This document shows positions 13,980-22,062 of a stretch of DNA of 22,062 nt, piece by piece (position 1 is the first letter of the stretch; each line of letters starts with the position of its first letter). Source of the DNA: an uncultured Alphaproteobacteria bacterium. GTDB taxonomy: Bacteria > Pseudomonadota > Alphaproteobacteria > Caulobacterales > Caulobacteraceae. A program made the position numbers and the translations under genes. Where the stretch lies: NCBI GenBank assembly GCA_903933475.1, contig CAIZKE010000273.1:1-22062 (forward strand), given 5' to 3'. The notes beneath the pieces are model-generated. The model saw nothing but the letters and a program-made list of their open reading frames with translations. It was not told where the DNA came from and did no database searches.

Positions 13980-16216
13980 GCCAGACGCCCAACCGCAACG
14001 GCCTCGGCCTGACCGCAAGTGAGTCCCGGCCGCACTGGCCCGAGCCGGCCAAGGCCCCGCCCGGCGCGCCCAATGTGGTCTGCATCGTGTTCGACGACCT
14101 CGGCTTCGCCGATCTGGGCTGCTACGGCTCGGAGATCTCCACGCCGAACATCGACGCCCTGGCCGCCGGCGGCCTGCGCTTCACCAACTTCCACACCACC
14201 GCCCTGTGCTCGCCGACCCGCGCGGCCCTGCTGACCGGCCGCAACCACCATTCGGTAGGCATGGGCGGGCTGGCCGACTGGGACCTGGGCTTCCCGGGGA
14301 TGCGGGGGCGCATCGCCCGTAGCGCAGGCACCCTGGCCGAGATGCTGAGGCCCGCCGGCTACAACACCTTCGCCACCGGCAAGTGGCACCTGACGCCCAC
14401 CTTCGAGACCTCGCAGGCTGGCCCCTTCGACCAGTGGCCGCTGCAGCGCGGCTTCGACCGCTATTATGGGTTCCTCGAGGGTGAGACCAGCCAGTGGCAC
14501 CCCGAACTGGTGCTCGACAATCATCACATCGATGCGCCCGACCGCGAGGGCTATCACCTCTCGGAAGACATCGTCGACCAGTCCATCGGCTTCATCCGCG
14601 CCCAGCGCACCATCACGCCGGAGAAGCCCTTCTTCCTCTACATGTGCCTGGGTGCCCAGCACGCGCCTCACCACGCGCCAAAGGCCTTCATCGACCGATA
14701 TGAGTCCGTCTTCGCCAAGGGCTGGGATGCAACCCGCACCGACCGTCTGGCCCGTCAGAAGGCCCTGGGCATCGTGCCTCCCGACACCGTCCTGCCCGAG
14801 CCCAATCCGGGGGTGAAGCCCTGGGACGCCCTGAGCGACGACGAGCGCCGGCTGGCCGTCCGGCTCCAGGCCGCCTTTGCGGGAATGCTCGAGCACGCCG
14901 ACCTGCAGGTGGGCCGGCTGGTGAACTGGCTGAGCGAGCAGGGTTGCCTGGAGAACACCCTGATCACCCTGATCTCGGACAATGGCGCCAGCCAGGAGGG
15001 CTCGCCCTTTGGCACGGTGAACGCCCTCCGCTACTTCAACGGCGTCCGCGACACCCTGGCCGAGAACCTGGAGCACATTGACGCGATCGGCGAGGCCCAC
15101 CTCAACAACAACTACCCCCTGGGCTGGGCCATGGCCGGCAACACCCCGCTCAAGCGCTACAAGCAGAACACCCACGGCGGAGGGGTGCGGGATCCGCTCA
15201 TCGTGCACTGGCCGGCGGGCATCCGGCAGGGCGGCGAGATCCGTCACCAGTTCCACCATGTCTGCGACATCACGCCCACCGTGCTCGAGGTCACCGGCGT
15301 CCAGGCACCGGCCGCGATCCACGGCGTCACCCAGCAGCCCATCGAGGGCACGAGTTTCGCCTATGCCTTCGATGCGGGCGCCGAGCCCACCCGAAAGCGC
15401 ACCCAGTACTTCGAGATGCTCGGCCACCGGGGCCTCTGGCATGAGGGCTGGAAGGCCGTGACCTGGCACAAGCCCGGAACCGACTTCGACGCGGACCGGT
15501 GGGAACTCTACCACCTGGACCAGGACTTCAACGAAATGCACGACCTGGCGGAGCAGGAGCCTGCACGCCTGCAGGCGATGATCGCGCGCTGGTTCTCAGA
15601 GGCCGGGGCCTGCAATGTGCTGCCGCTGGACGACACCTTGAACCGCTTCGTCAGTTCTAACCCGCACAGCGTGGCGTCCCGCCGGAACTGGGTGCTCCAG
15701 CCCGGGGGCGGTCGGATCCCGCAGGCGGCCGCACCCGACATCCGCAACCGGTCCTACCGGATCACCGCCCACGTGGAGATCCCGGAGGACGGTGCCGAGG
15801 GCGTGCTGATCGCCCAGGGCGACTGGTGCGGTGGCTATGCCCTCTACCTGAAGGACGGCCACCTCTTCCACGACTACAACTTCGTCAACCGGCACTACGT
15901 CGCGCGGTCCACCCGGCCCGTGCCCGCAGGGCGCCACACCCTGAGCTGGGTGGTGCGCAAGACCGGCGAGTACACCGCCGAGGGCGAGCTGCGGATCGAC
16001 GATGAGCCCTGCGGTTCGGTGGTGCTGCCACAGACCTACCGCGCCCAGGCCTCATTCATTGGCATGGAGGTCGGCCGGGCGCCCAAACCAGCGGTTTCGG
16101 ACTTCGTGGCACCCTTCCCCTTCACCGGCGTCCTGCACCGGGTCGAGGTGGAACTCGGGGCTGACCAGCAGACCGATCCCCAGGCCAGCCTCGAAGCGGC
16201 CCTGCGCCGGCAGTAG
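13976..16216 (+). CDS. Arylsulfatase (formylglycine-type), long form
   Basis: This enzyme hydrolyses sulfate esters. The 746-residue protein has calcium ligands Asp40/Asp41 in IVFDDLG, the sulfatase signature CSPTRAALLTGR with Cys78 as the future formylglycine, and GKWHL (Lys136, His138). The ISDNGAS Asp-Asn pair follows. The catalytic part ends near residue 560; the last 180 residues (GDWCGGYALYLKDG, then HDYNF) form a beta-rich domain seen in the 750-790-residue arylsulfatases. No signal peptide is present, so it is probably cytosolic, and its substrate must enter the cell. The ATG overlaps the FGE stop. The exact substrate (aryl or alkyl sulfate, sulfated sugar) cannot be told. Confidence 0.95.
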   Translation: MSQTPNRNGLGLTASESRPHWPEPAKAPPGAPNVVCIVFDDLGFADLGCYGSEISTPNIDALAAGGLRFTNFHTTALCSPTRAALLTGRNHHSVGMGGLADWDLGFPGMRGRIARSAGTLAEMLRPAGYNTFATGKWHLTPTFETSQAGPFDQWPLQRGFDRYYGFLEGETSQWHPELVLDNHHIDAPDREGYHLSEDIVDQSIGFIRAQRTITPEKPFFLYMCLGAQHAPHHAPKAFIDRYESVFAKGWDATRTDRLARQKALGIVPPDTVLPEPNPGVKPWDALSDDERRLAVRLQAAFAGMLEHADLQVGRLVNWLSEQGCLENTLITLISDNGASQEGSPFGTVNALRYFNGVRDTLAENLEHIDAIGEAHLNNNYPLGWAMAGNTPLKRYKQNTHGGGVRDPLIVHWPAGIRQGGEIRHQFHHVCDITPTVLEVTGVQAPAAIHGVTQQPIEGTSFAYAFDAGAEPTRKRTQYFEMLGHRGLWHEGWKAVTWHKPGTDFDADRWELYHLDQDFNEMHDLAEQEPARLQAMIARWFSEAGACNVLPLDDTLNRFVSSNPHSVASRRNWVLQPGGGRIPQAAAPDIRNRSYRITAHVEIPEDGAEGVLIAQGDWCGGYALYLKDGHLFHDYNFVNRHYVARSTRPVPAGRHTLSWVVRKTGEYTAEGELRIDDEPCGSVVLPQTYRAQASFIGMEVGRAPKPAVSDFVAPFPFTGVLHRVEVELGADQQTDPQASLEAALRRQ

Positions 16217-16245
16217 GTCCCTCCGGGCATCATTGGCCAAGGGAC
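16217..16245. repeat. Inverted repeat after the sulfatase stop
   Basis: GTCCCT (16217-16222) and AGGGAC (16240-16245) can pair across a 17-base loop directly after the sulfatase stop codon. No T-run follows, so it is not a standard terminator on the plus strand. It could stabilise the mRNA end or be chance. The rest of the 111-base gap holds the ribosome binding site of the next gene and no clear promoter. Confidence 0.25.
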
Positions 16246-16327
16246 TGGAAACCCGCCGGCTTTCGGTTCTAAAGTGATCGTGCAGGCAGACCGGCGATAT
16301 GCTGGCGCGCAAGGGAGAGACACGCAC

Positions 16328-18082
16328 ATGCTGGACCTGATCATCCGGGGCGGAACCCTCGTGGACGGAACGGGCGCGGCGCCCGTCGTCGGGGACATCG
16401 GAGTCCAGGGCGACCGCATCGTGGCCGTCGGCAAGGTCGAGGGCACGGCCCGGCGCGAGATCGACGCCACCGGACTCCTCATCACGCCCGGCTGGGTGGA
16501 CATCCACACCCACTACGATGGCCAGGCCACCTGGGATGCCGTCATGGCCCCCTCCAGCTGGCACGGTGTGACCACCGCCATCATGGGTAACTGCGGCGTG
16601 GGCTTCGCGCCGGTCCGTCCGGGCCAGCAGGACTTCCTCATCCAGCTGATGGAGGGGGTGGAGGACATTCCCGGTGCCGCCCTCGCCGAGGGCATCGACT
16701 GGAAGTGGGAGACCTTCCCGGAATACCTCGACGCCCTGGAGGCCAAGCCCCGGACCATCGACGTGGGGGTCCACGTACCCCACGGCTCAGTTCGCGCCTA
16801 CGTCCTGGGCGACCGCTGCAACACCGACTACCAGCCGGACGCCGGCGAGATCGCCGAGATGGCCGGACTGGTCCGGGAAGGCGTCGCCGCTGGCGCCCTG
16901 GGCTTCTCCACTTCCCGTACCCTGCTGCACAAGGACATCCACGGTATCCACGTTCCCGGCACCTTCGCGGGCTCGGACGAGATGCTGGCCCTGGGCCTGT
17001 CCATGAAGGGTCTGGCCCACGGCGTGTTCGAGATGGTCTCCGACAACCTCGGCGACGACGACGAGTGGGCCTGGGTCAAGGGCTTCGTGGAGGAGACCGG
17101 CCTGCCCGTCACCCTCGTGGCGACCTCGGCGGGTGCCTACCAGGGCAACAAGATGTTCAACATCGCCGAGGAGTCCCGCGAGAAGGGCATGGACATCCGC
17201 CCCCAGATCGCCGGCCGTCCCACAGGCATACTGAACGGCCTGACCTCCAACTTCCACATCTTCATGGCCAGCCCGACCTGGAAGTCCGAGCTCGAAGGGC
17301 TCGCCCTGGAGGACAAGGTTGCCGCCATGGCCCGGCCGGAAATCCGCGCCGCCCTTCTGTCCGAGGACTCGCCGCTGATCCGCGCTGCCACCTCCTCGCC
17401 CGTGAGCGGCCAGGTCGCCGGCCTGGACGGCCTGCTCTGGCGCATCTTCCCCCTTGGCGAGCGGCCGAACTACGAGCCCGATCGCGAGGGCAGCGTCGCC
17501 GGCCTCGCCGAGGCCGCCGGGCTCTCGCCTCTCGAAATGATGTACGACCTGCTCATCCGCGACGGCGGGCACGAGCTCTTCTACCAGCCCCTTGGCGGCT
17601 ACCAGACCTACAACTTCGACTTCTTCCGCAAGAACATGCAGCACCCCAACGTGCTGTTTGGCCTGTCCGACGGCGGTGCCCACTGCGGGGTCATCGCCGA
17701 CGCCGGCATGCCGACCTTCATCCTCACCCACTGGGCCCGCGACCGGGTGAAGGGCGAGCAGTTCCCCCTGGAGTTCCTGGTCCGCAAGTTGACCAGCGAC
17801 ACCGCCCGGGCCTACGGCCTGAACGACCGCGGACGGCTCGAGCCGGGCCTCCTGGCCGACCTCAACGTCATCGACTTCAAGGCCCTGCGCCTGTTCCGGC
17901 CGGAGGCGATCTACGACCTGCCCGCCGGCGGCCGGCGCCTTGTCCAGCGGGCCGAGGGCTACCGCTATACGATCAAGTCCGGCCAGGTGACCTTCGAGGA
18001 CGGCCAGCATACCGGTGCCCTCCCCGGCGGCCTCGTCCGGGGCGGCCGCGAGGCGGTGATCCTGCCGATGGCCGCGGAGTAA
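16328..18082 (+). CDS. N-acyl-D-amino-acid deacylase-like amidohydrolase
   Basis: This belongs to the amidohydrolase superfamily, D-aminoacylase group, which cleaves N-acyl amide bonds using one or two zinc ions. The 584-residue protein opens MLDLIIRGGTLVDGTG, then has the metal motif DIHTHYDGQATWD (His60, His62). The group's cysteine ligand is Cys89 in MGNCGVGFAP, and the late aspartate is in FGLSDGGAH. It ends with LLADLNVIDF and a small beta-sandwich closing strand. It is longer than classic D-aminoacylase (about 480), so the substrate may differ. The start is ATG 16328, with GGGAGAG about 8 bases upstream; the frame is open to GTG 16274, but that extension is not family-like. There is no signal peptide, so it is cytosolic. 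Confidence 0.92.
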   Translation: MLDLIIRGGTLVDGTGAAPVVGDIGVQGDRIVAVGKVEGTARREIDATGLLITPGWVDIHTHYDGQATWDAVMAPSSWHGVTTAIMGNCGVGFAPVRPGQQDFLIQLMEGVEDIPGAALAEGIDWKWETFPEYLDALEAKPRTIDVGVHVPHGSVRAYVLGDRCNTDYQPDAGEIAEMAGLVREGVAAGALGFSTSRTLLHKDIHGIHVPGTFAGSDEMLALGLSMKGLAHGVFEMVSDNLGDDDEWAWVKGFVEETGLPVTLVATSAGAYQGNKMFNIAEESREKGMDIRPQIAGRPTGILNGLTSNFHIFMASPTWKSELEGLALEDKVAAMARPEIRAALLSEDSPLIRAATSSPVSGQVAGLDGLLWRIFPLGERPNYEPDREGSVAGLAEAAGLSPLEMMYDLLIRDGGHELFYQPLGGYQTYNFDFFRKNMQHPNVLFGLSDGGAHCGVIADAGMPTFILTHWARDRVKGEQFPLEFLVRKLTSDTARAYGLNDRGRLEPGLLADLNVIDFKALRLFRPEAIYDLPAGGRRLVQRAEGYRYTIKSGQVTFEDGQHTGALPGGLVRGGREAVILPMAAE

Positions 18083-18110
18083 TCCCGCGCGGCCCGCATC
18101 GTCCTGTCAT

Positions 18111-18138
18111 TCTGGGGTGCCAGACTCTGCGCCCCGGG
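18111..18138. repeat. Hairpin between the deacylase and PHP genes
   Basis: GGGGTGC (18114-18120) pairs with GCGCCCC (18129-18135) with one G-T wobble and an 8-base loop. Flanking bases can extend the stem with wobbles to about 10 pairs. No T-tract follows. It lies in the 70-base gap, 15-40 bases before the PHP gene start, so it could attenuate or protect the transcript. This is the only structure I see in the gap. Confidence 0.3.
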
Positions 18139-18152
18139 AACGGAGACAGAGC

Positions 18153-19706
18153 ATGATCCAACGTCAGACAGATGGCCGGGGCCTACATCCCCGCGCCGGG
18201 GCCTTGCTGCTGGGGCTCCTGTGCTTGCTGGGCTGGCAGGTCGGCGCCCATGCCGCCCCTTCACCTCCGCCGGCCGCAGCCTCTCCGCGCGAGATCGCGC
18301 TCAGCGGGGTGATCACCCACGAGAACCACGAGACCTATGTCGAAGTTCCCTTCTCCGTCCCGGAGGACACCGAGCGGCTGACCGTGACCTTCGAGTACGA
18401 CCGTGAGAACAGGACTGTCATCGATCTCGGGATCCGCGACCCAAACGGTTTCCGGGGCTGGAGCGGCGGGAACAGGTCGACCTTCACCCTGGCGACAAGC
18501 GACGCGACGTCCGCCTACATCCCGGGGCGGATTCCCCCGGGGGAATGGCGACTGATCCTCGGCGTCCCCAACATCCGCAAGGGCGTGGAGGCCCGCTGGC
18601 GCGCCAGGGTCCGGTTCGATCCTGCAGGCGCGCCCTCGCCGGGATCCGCCTTCCAGGACGGGCCCGTCCGGACAGGCCCCGGCTGGTACCGGGGCGATCT
18701 TCACACCCATTCCGGCCATAGCGACGGCAGCTGCGACAGCCTCTCCGGTCGCCGGGTCCCCTGCCCCGTCTTCCGGACGCTGGAGGCGGCCCGGGCCGCC
18801 GGCCTCGATTTCATTGCCCTGACCGAACACAACTCGACATCCGTCTATCCCGAGCTGAGGGCCCTGCAGGCTTACTTCGACACCCTCCTGGTCCTGCCGG
18901 GGCGGGAGATCACGACCTTCCAGGGTCACGCCAACGTCTTCGGCGTGACCAGCCCCCTGCCCTTCCAGCTCGGATCCCCGCGCGCGCCGACCCTCGACGC
19001 CGTGTTGGACGCCGTGGAAGCCGAAGGGGGGCTGCTGTCGATCAATCATCCCGGCATGCCCTCTGGAGAGGCCTGCATGGGCTGCGGCTGGGTCGCGCCC
19101 ATCCCCGACTGCAGCCGCATCACCGCCGTCGAGATCGCCAATGGCGGCGGCCTGCGGATGATGGGATCGGCGGAAGGGCCCCTGTCCGGCCTGCCCTTCT
19201 GGGAGGCCCTCCTCGACCGGGGGTGTCACGTCACCGGCATCGCCGGAAGCGACAACCACGACCCCGACGCAAAGGGCGGCAGCCAGTCACCGGTGGGCCG
19301 ACCCGCCACGGTGGTCTATGCCCCGGAGCTCTCCCAGCCGGCGATCCTGGAGGGTCTGAGGCGCGGCCGGGTCTTCGTGGACCTCGGCGCCCCCGCAGGC
19401 GCCTCTGTCGATCTCACGGTGGGGTCCGGCAAGGCCCGGGCGGGCATGGGCGAGTCCCTGAGGACCGGGCCGGCCGCGCGTCTGCGCCTCACCGCAAAGG
19501 TCGCCGGACTTCCGGACGGGACCGTCGAGTTCGTCTCCGGAGGTGCCAGCGGACCGCCGACGCGCACGCCCGTCCCGATCCGTGGCCTTTCGGAGGTGAC
19601 AGCCGATCTCCGGCGAACACCCGGCCTGAAATGGATCCGTGCAGACGTCCGGGCCGCAGACGGCAAGCTCCTTCTCATCGGCAATCCGGTGTACCTACAG
19701 AACTGA
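18153..19706 (+). CDS. Exported PHP-domain metallohydrolase, CehA/McbA-like
   Basis: This is a predicted phosphoesterase or carbamate/amide hydrolase of the PHP superfamily. The 517-residue protein has a signal peptide (hydrophobic core about 16-30, then GAHAA), a beta-rich N-terminal domain (about 50-160) and a PHP domain. The PHP domain carries GDLHTHSGHSDG (Asp182, His184, His186, His189, Asp191), ALTEHNS, LPGREITT, HANVFG, SINHPGMP and the late GSDNHDP. All expected metal ligands appear present. CehA and McbA, the named relatives, cleave carbaryl; that substrate is not implied here. The start is ATG 18153, with GGAG upstream; GTG 18117 in frame is a less likely alternative. It acts in the periplasm or on the cell surface, next to the TonB receptor. 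Confidence 0.9.
   Translation: MIQRQTDGRGLHPRAGALLLGLLCLLGWQVGAHAAPSPPPAAASPREIALSGVITHENHETYVEVPFSVPEDTERLTVTFEYDRENRTVIDLGIRDPNGFRGWSGGNRSTFTLATSDATSAYIPGRIPPGEWRLILGVPNIRKGVEARWRARVRFDPAGAPSPGSAFQDGPVRTGPGWYRGDLHTHSGHSDGSCDSLSGRRVPCPVFRTLEAARAAGLDFIALTEHNSTSVYPELRALQAYFDTLLVLPGREITTFQGHANVFGVTSPLPFQLGSPRAPTLDAVLDAVEAEGGLLSINHPGMPSGEACMGCGWVAPIPDCSRITAVEIANGGGLRMMGSAEGPLSGLPFWEALLDRGCHVTGIAGSDNHDPDAKGGSQSPVGRPATVVYAPELSQPAILEGLRRGRVFVDLGAPAGASVDLTVGSGKARAGMGESLRTGPAARLRLTAKVAGLPDGTVEFVSGGASGPPTRTPVPIRGLSEVTADLRRTPGLKWIRADVRAADGKLLLIGNPVYLQN
18531..18546. repeat. 16-base perfect palindrome inside the PHP gene
   Basis: ATTCCCCCGGGGGAAT is its own reverse complement. It encodes part of the R-I-P-P-G-E-W segment of the N-terminal beta domain. 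It may be coincidence of codon choice. Confidence 0.5.
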
Positions 19707-19767
19707 AACCGAACTGACATGGAGTCTTGACGCAAGGTTCAAGGAACTGTGACCGACCGGCCCTAGC

Positions 19768-19809
19768 ACCCCCAAGTGCCGAAGATGGCCAAGTCAACCG
19801 ATTGGGGGT
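19768..19809 (+). promoter_or_regulatory. 8-bp inverted repeat overlapping the TonB receptor ribosome binding site
   Basis: ACCCCCAA (19768-19775) and TTGGGGGT (19802-19809) are perfect complements, 26 bases apart. The right arm contains the G-rich run that is the only plausible ribosome binding site for the ATG at 19814. If paired in the mRNA, the site would be hidden. A TTGACG box (19727-19732) further up resembles a housekeeping -35 element, but I found no convincing -10 at the right distance. These are the only features seen in the 107-base gap. Confidence 0.4.
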
Positions 19810-19813
19810 CACC

Positions 19814-22062
19814 ATGCGTCTGTCCGTTTTTCTCCTGAGTGGCGTCGCTGTCATGGCGGTCTCCGCCGGTGTGTCACCTTCCCATGCCGCACCCGCCGAC
19901 CGGGTGGACTCCCAGATCGACGAACTGATCGTCACGGGTCGCGCCGGGGCCCTCGACCGACGTCGGGTCGAAGCCAGCTACGCCATCACCACCCTGGACG
20001 AAGCCGCCCTGCGGCTCCAGGCGCCCATGTCCACCGCGGAAGTGTTCAAGGCCATCCCCGGATTCTGGGTTGAGGCCTCCGGCGGTGAAGCCTCTAACAA
20101 CGTGCGAACCCGGGGCATCCCGACCGACGGTTACTCCTCGGTGACGATCCAGGAAGACGGCCTGACCATCCAGCACGACGGCGGCCTGGGCTGGCTGAAC
20201 GCCGACCAATCCTTCCGGCTCGACGAGACCATCGGACGCGTTGAGGCCGTTCGCGGCGGTCCCGCCTCCATCTTCGCCTCCAACTCCCCAGGCGGTACGG
20301 TCAACTTCATCACCCGAAGGGCCGGCGACACAGCCGAAGGTCTCGTCAAGGCCACCGTCGGCGACTACGGCATGTACCGCGCTGACTTCTGGTACGGTGC
20401 CCCCCTTGGCGACGGCTGGGGCCTGACGGTGGGTGGCTTCTACCGGTCGGACGAAGGCGTCCGCAGCCCGGGCTTCACCCAGAACAAGGGTGGCCAGATC
20501 CGTGTTGGCCTCTCGCGCGAGTTCGAGACCGGTCGGATCGACATCAACGTCAAGCACATCGACGACAATGTCGGCTTCCTGCTGCCGGTTCCCCTGACCT
20601 TCAACGACAAGCAGGAACCCGCCGGCGTCCCCGGGTTTGATCCGAATTACGGGACCCTCGCTGGACCGGACAACCGCCTGCTAAGCTTCCGGAACGTCAA
20701 TGGGCCATTCGCCTTCGACCTGGGCAAGGGCACGGACGTCAGTCTGACCGCCATCACCTTGAAGCTGGACCTTGAGATCGGCGCTGGATGGAAACTCCAG
20801 AACACCGGCCGTTACCGCACCAGCGACATCCTGCGCAACGGCCTGTTCCCTACCGGCAATATCGAGACGGCCACCGGCCGTCTGAATAGCCTTCGCGCGC
20901 CCGCTCTGGCCGCCTATCCCGGGGCTGTGGATATCCAGTACCGCTACGCCACCTCAGGCGCCGCCTTCGATCCGGCGACCGCGAACGGCAACGGGCTGGT
21001 CGTCAGCGGCAACCTCCTCAGCGTCTCAGTTCCGCTGAAGGAGTTCACCAACGATCTGCGCCTGGTCCGGACCTTCGACCTGGCCGGCCAGACCCACGAT
21101 GTGGCCTTCGGCGTCTATGTCTCTGACTTCAACTACGACTACGACCGGTTCATGGCCACGTCGAACCTGGAAGTCCGCGATCAGGCCCGTCGTCTGGACA
21201 TCGTGGCGGTGAATGCGACAGGGGCGACCGTCGGCCGGGTGACCGAGAACGGCATCCTGCGCTACGGCTCGCTCTTCGATAACGCTGCCATCGACGCGCG
21301 GGTGTACGCCTTCTATGCCTCTGACGAATGGCAGGTGACCCCCGAACTGCGGGTAGACGCCGGCGTCCGCCAGGAGCAAATCGCCTTCACTGGCTCGGTG
21401 GAAGGCAAGCAGACCGTGGACCTGGGGATCGCCGGAACCTTGGCGGACAATCAGGTGATCACCGGGACGGGAGCCTTCACCCCGATCGACAGGTCCTATT
21501 CCGGCCTCAGCTGGACCGTCGGCGCCAACTACCAGATTGAGCCGGGGCTCGGCGTCTTCGCTCGTTACACCGACACGGTTCGCCTGCCCTCGCCCTCGGA
21601 GTTCCAGGGTAGCCCGGGAGACGCCCTGCGGACTGACATCAAGAAGACCCCTGTCCAGATGATCGAGGCAGGGCTGAAGTGGCAGACCGACGCCTTCAAC
21701 CTCTTCGCCACGGCGTTCCAGACCCGTTTTGAGAACATCCGGTTTAACGACAACGTGTTCAACAGCGCCACCAACAGTTTCACGACCCGCGTTGCCTATG
21801 GCTCGACCAATACGGTTGGCGTTGAAGTCGAGGGTGTGCTGAAGCCGATGGAGAGCTGGGATGTCTCAGGCGCAGTCTCCTGGCAAAATCCCGAGTACGA
21901 CAGCTTCCGGTTCACCGAGAACGTGGGCGGCGTCGCGACTGTCCGGGACTTCGCCGGCAACCAGCTGATCCGGGTTCCGAAGGTGGGGGTCCGGCTCGTG
22001 CCAGCCGTCAACCTCCTGGAGGGTGCGGTCCGTATCGAACTGCCGGTCGAGTACTACAGCAA
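19814..22062 (+). CDS. TonB-dependent outer-membrane receptor (3' end outside window)
   Basis: This is an outer-membrane beta-barrel that imports large or scarce solutes using TonB energy. The first 749 codons are present; the gene runs off the right edge. A signal peptide (MRLSVFLLSGVAVMAVSAG, cut near PSHAA) is followed by a TonB-box-like IDELIVTG. The plug domain contains STAEVFKAIPGFWVEASGG, RTRGIP, DETIGRVEAVRGG and NSPGGTVNFITRRAG. Barrel strands follow (FYASDEWQVTPELRVDAGVR, then VFARYTDTVRLPS). The ligand is not predictable from sequence. ATG 19814 is preceded by TTGGGGGTCACC. Its position downstream of the hydrolase genes suggests it may import their substrate, but it could be a separate transcript. 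Confidence 0.94.
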   Translation, partial: MRLSVFLLSGVAVMAVSAGVSPSHAAPADRVDSQIDELIVTGRAGALDRRRVEASYAITTLDEAALRLQAPMSTAEVFKAIPGFWVEASGGEASNNVRTRGIPTDGYSSVTIQEDGLTIQHDGGLGWLNADQSFRLDETIGRVEAVRGGPASIFASNSPGGTVNFITRRAGDTAEGLVKATVGDYGMYRADFWYGAPLGDGWGLTVGGFYRSDEGVRSPGFTQNKGGQIRVGLSREFETGRIDINVKHIDDNVGFLLPVPLTFNDKQEPAGVPGFDPNYGTLAGPDNRLLSFRNVNGPFAFDLGKGTDVSLTAITLKLDLEIGAGWKLQNTGRYRTSDILRNGLFPTGNIETATGRLNSLRAPALAAYPGAVDIQYRYATSGAAFDPATANGNGLVVSGNLLSVSVPLKEFTNDLRLVRTFDLAGQTHDVAFGVYVSDFNYDYDRFMATSNLEVRDQARRLDIVAVNATGATVGRVTENGILRYGSLFDNAAIDARVYAFYASDEWQVTPELRVDAGVRQEQIAFTGSVEGKQTVDLGIAGTLADNQVITGTGAFTPIDRSYSGLSWTVGANYQIEPGLGVFARYTDTVRLPSPSEFQGSPGDALRTDIKKTPVQMIEAGLKWQTDAFNLFATAFQTRFENIRFNDNVFNSATNSFTTRVAYGSTNTVGVEVEGVLKPMESWDVSGAVSWQNPEYDSFRFTENVGGVATVRDFAGNQLIRVPKVGVRLVPAVNLLEGAVRIELPVEYYS

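Noticed and set aside
13841..15541. 566-codon minus-strand open frame across the FGE and sulfatase
   Set aside because: It lies antisense to two genes with complete catalytic motifs, and its Val/Gly/Glu-rich composition mirrors the opposite strand.
16274..16327. Earlier GTG start of the deacylase at 16274
   Set aside because: The family begins at MLDLIIRGG, and GGGAGAG is correctly placed for ATG 16328.
16705..18156. Long open frames on both strands over the deacylase (including 16787-18010 minus)
   Set aside because: These are out-of-frame shadows of the deacylase, with no start signal and no recognisable domain.
1..22062. tRNA/rRNA genes, CRISPR arrays, insertion sequences, prophage or defence genes
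   Set aside because: I read both strands for repeat arrays, transposase-like proteins and tRNA-like sequences and saw none; almost all bases belong to recognisable genes.

Overview
The window is GC-rich, densely packed bacterial chromosome. The gene order, GC- and C-biased third codon positions, frequent GTG/TTG starts and protein sequences fit an alphaproteobacterium, most likely Caulobacterales (Caulobacter/Phenylobacterium-like). The genus is an inference. No gap exceeds about 125 bases, and I saw no tRNA, rRNA, CRISPR array, insertion sequence or integrase.

Left half, minus strand (1-10254): a housekeeping block, listed in transcription order. folK and a HAD phosphatase come first, then rpoZ and a bifunctional (p)ppGpp synthetase/hydrolase (rsh). 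After an interruption come pyrE, pdxJ, acpS, lepB, rnc, era and the start of recO. Many of these genes overlap by a 4-base ATGA, GTGA or CTGA junction, which indicates translational coupling. The interruption is a divergent pair, an EamA-type exporter (minus) and a TauD/TfdA-family dioxygenase (plus), which separates rsh from pyrE.

Middle (10254-11500, plus strand): an NYN-domain (LabA/DUF88-like) putative ribonuclease whose start codon shares a base with the divergent folK start, then a type-5-like uracil-DNA glycosylase 2 bases downstream.

Right part (11560-22062, plus strand): an accessory catabolic stretch. It holds an exported M20 metallopeptidase, a formylglycine-generating enzyme overlapping the cytosolic arylsulfatase it should activate, an N-acyl-D-amino-acid deacylase-like amidohydrolase, an exported PHP-domain (CehA/McbA-like) metallohydrolase, and a TonB-dependent receptor cut by the window edge. 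A plausible reading is uptake plus stepwise hydrolysis (sulfate ester, amide, phosphoester) of an unidentified molecule.

The most unusual observation is that both rsh and rnc lack any ATG, GTG or TTG start compatible with their conserved N-termini. Each has a CTG, preceded by a Shine-Dalgarno-like sequence, that overlaps the upstream stop codon as CTGA. Other points are the folK/NYN start overlap, a Glu where type I signal peptidases usually have Met next to the catalytic Ser, and an 8-bp inverted repeat that could mask the ribosome binding site of the TonB receptor.
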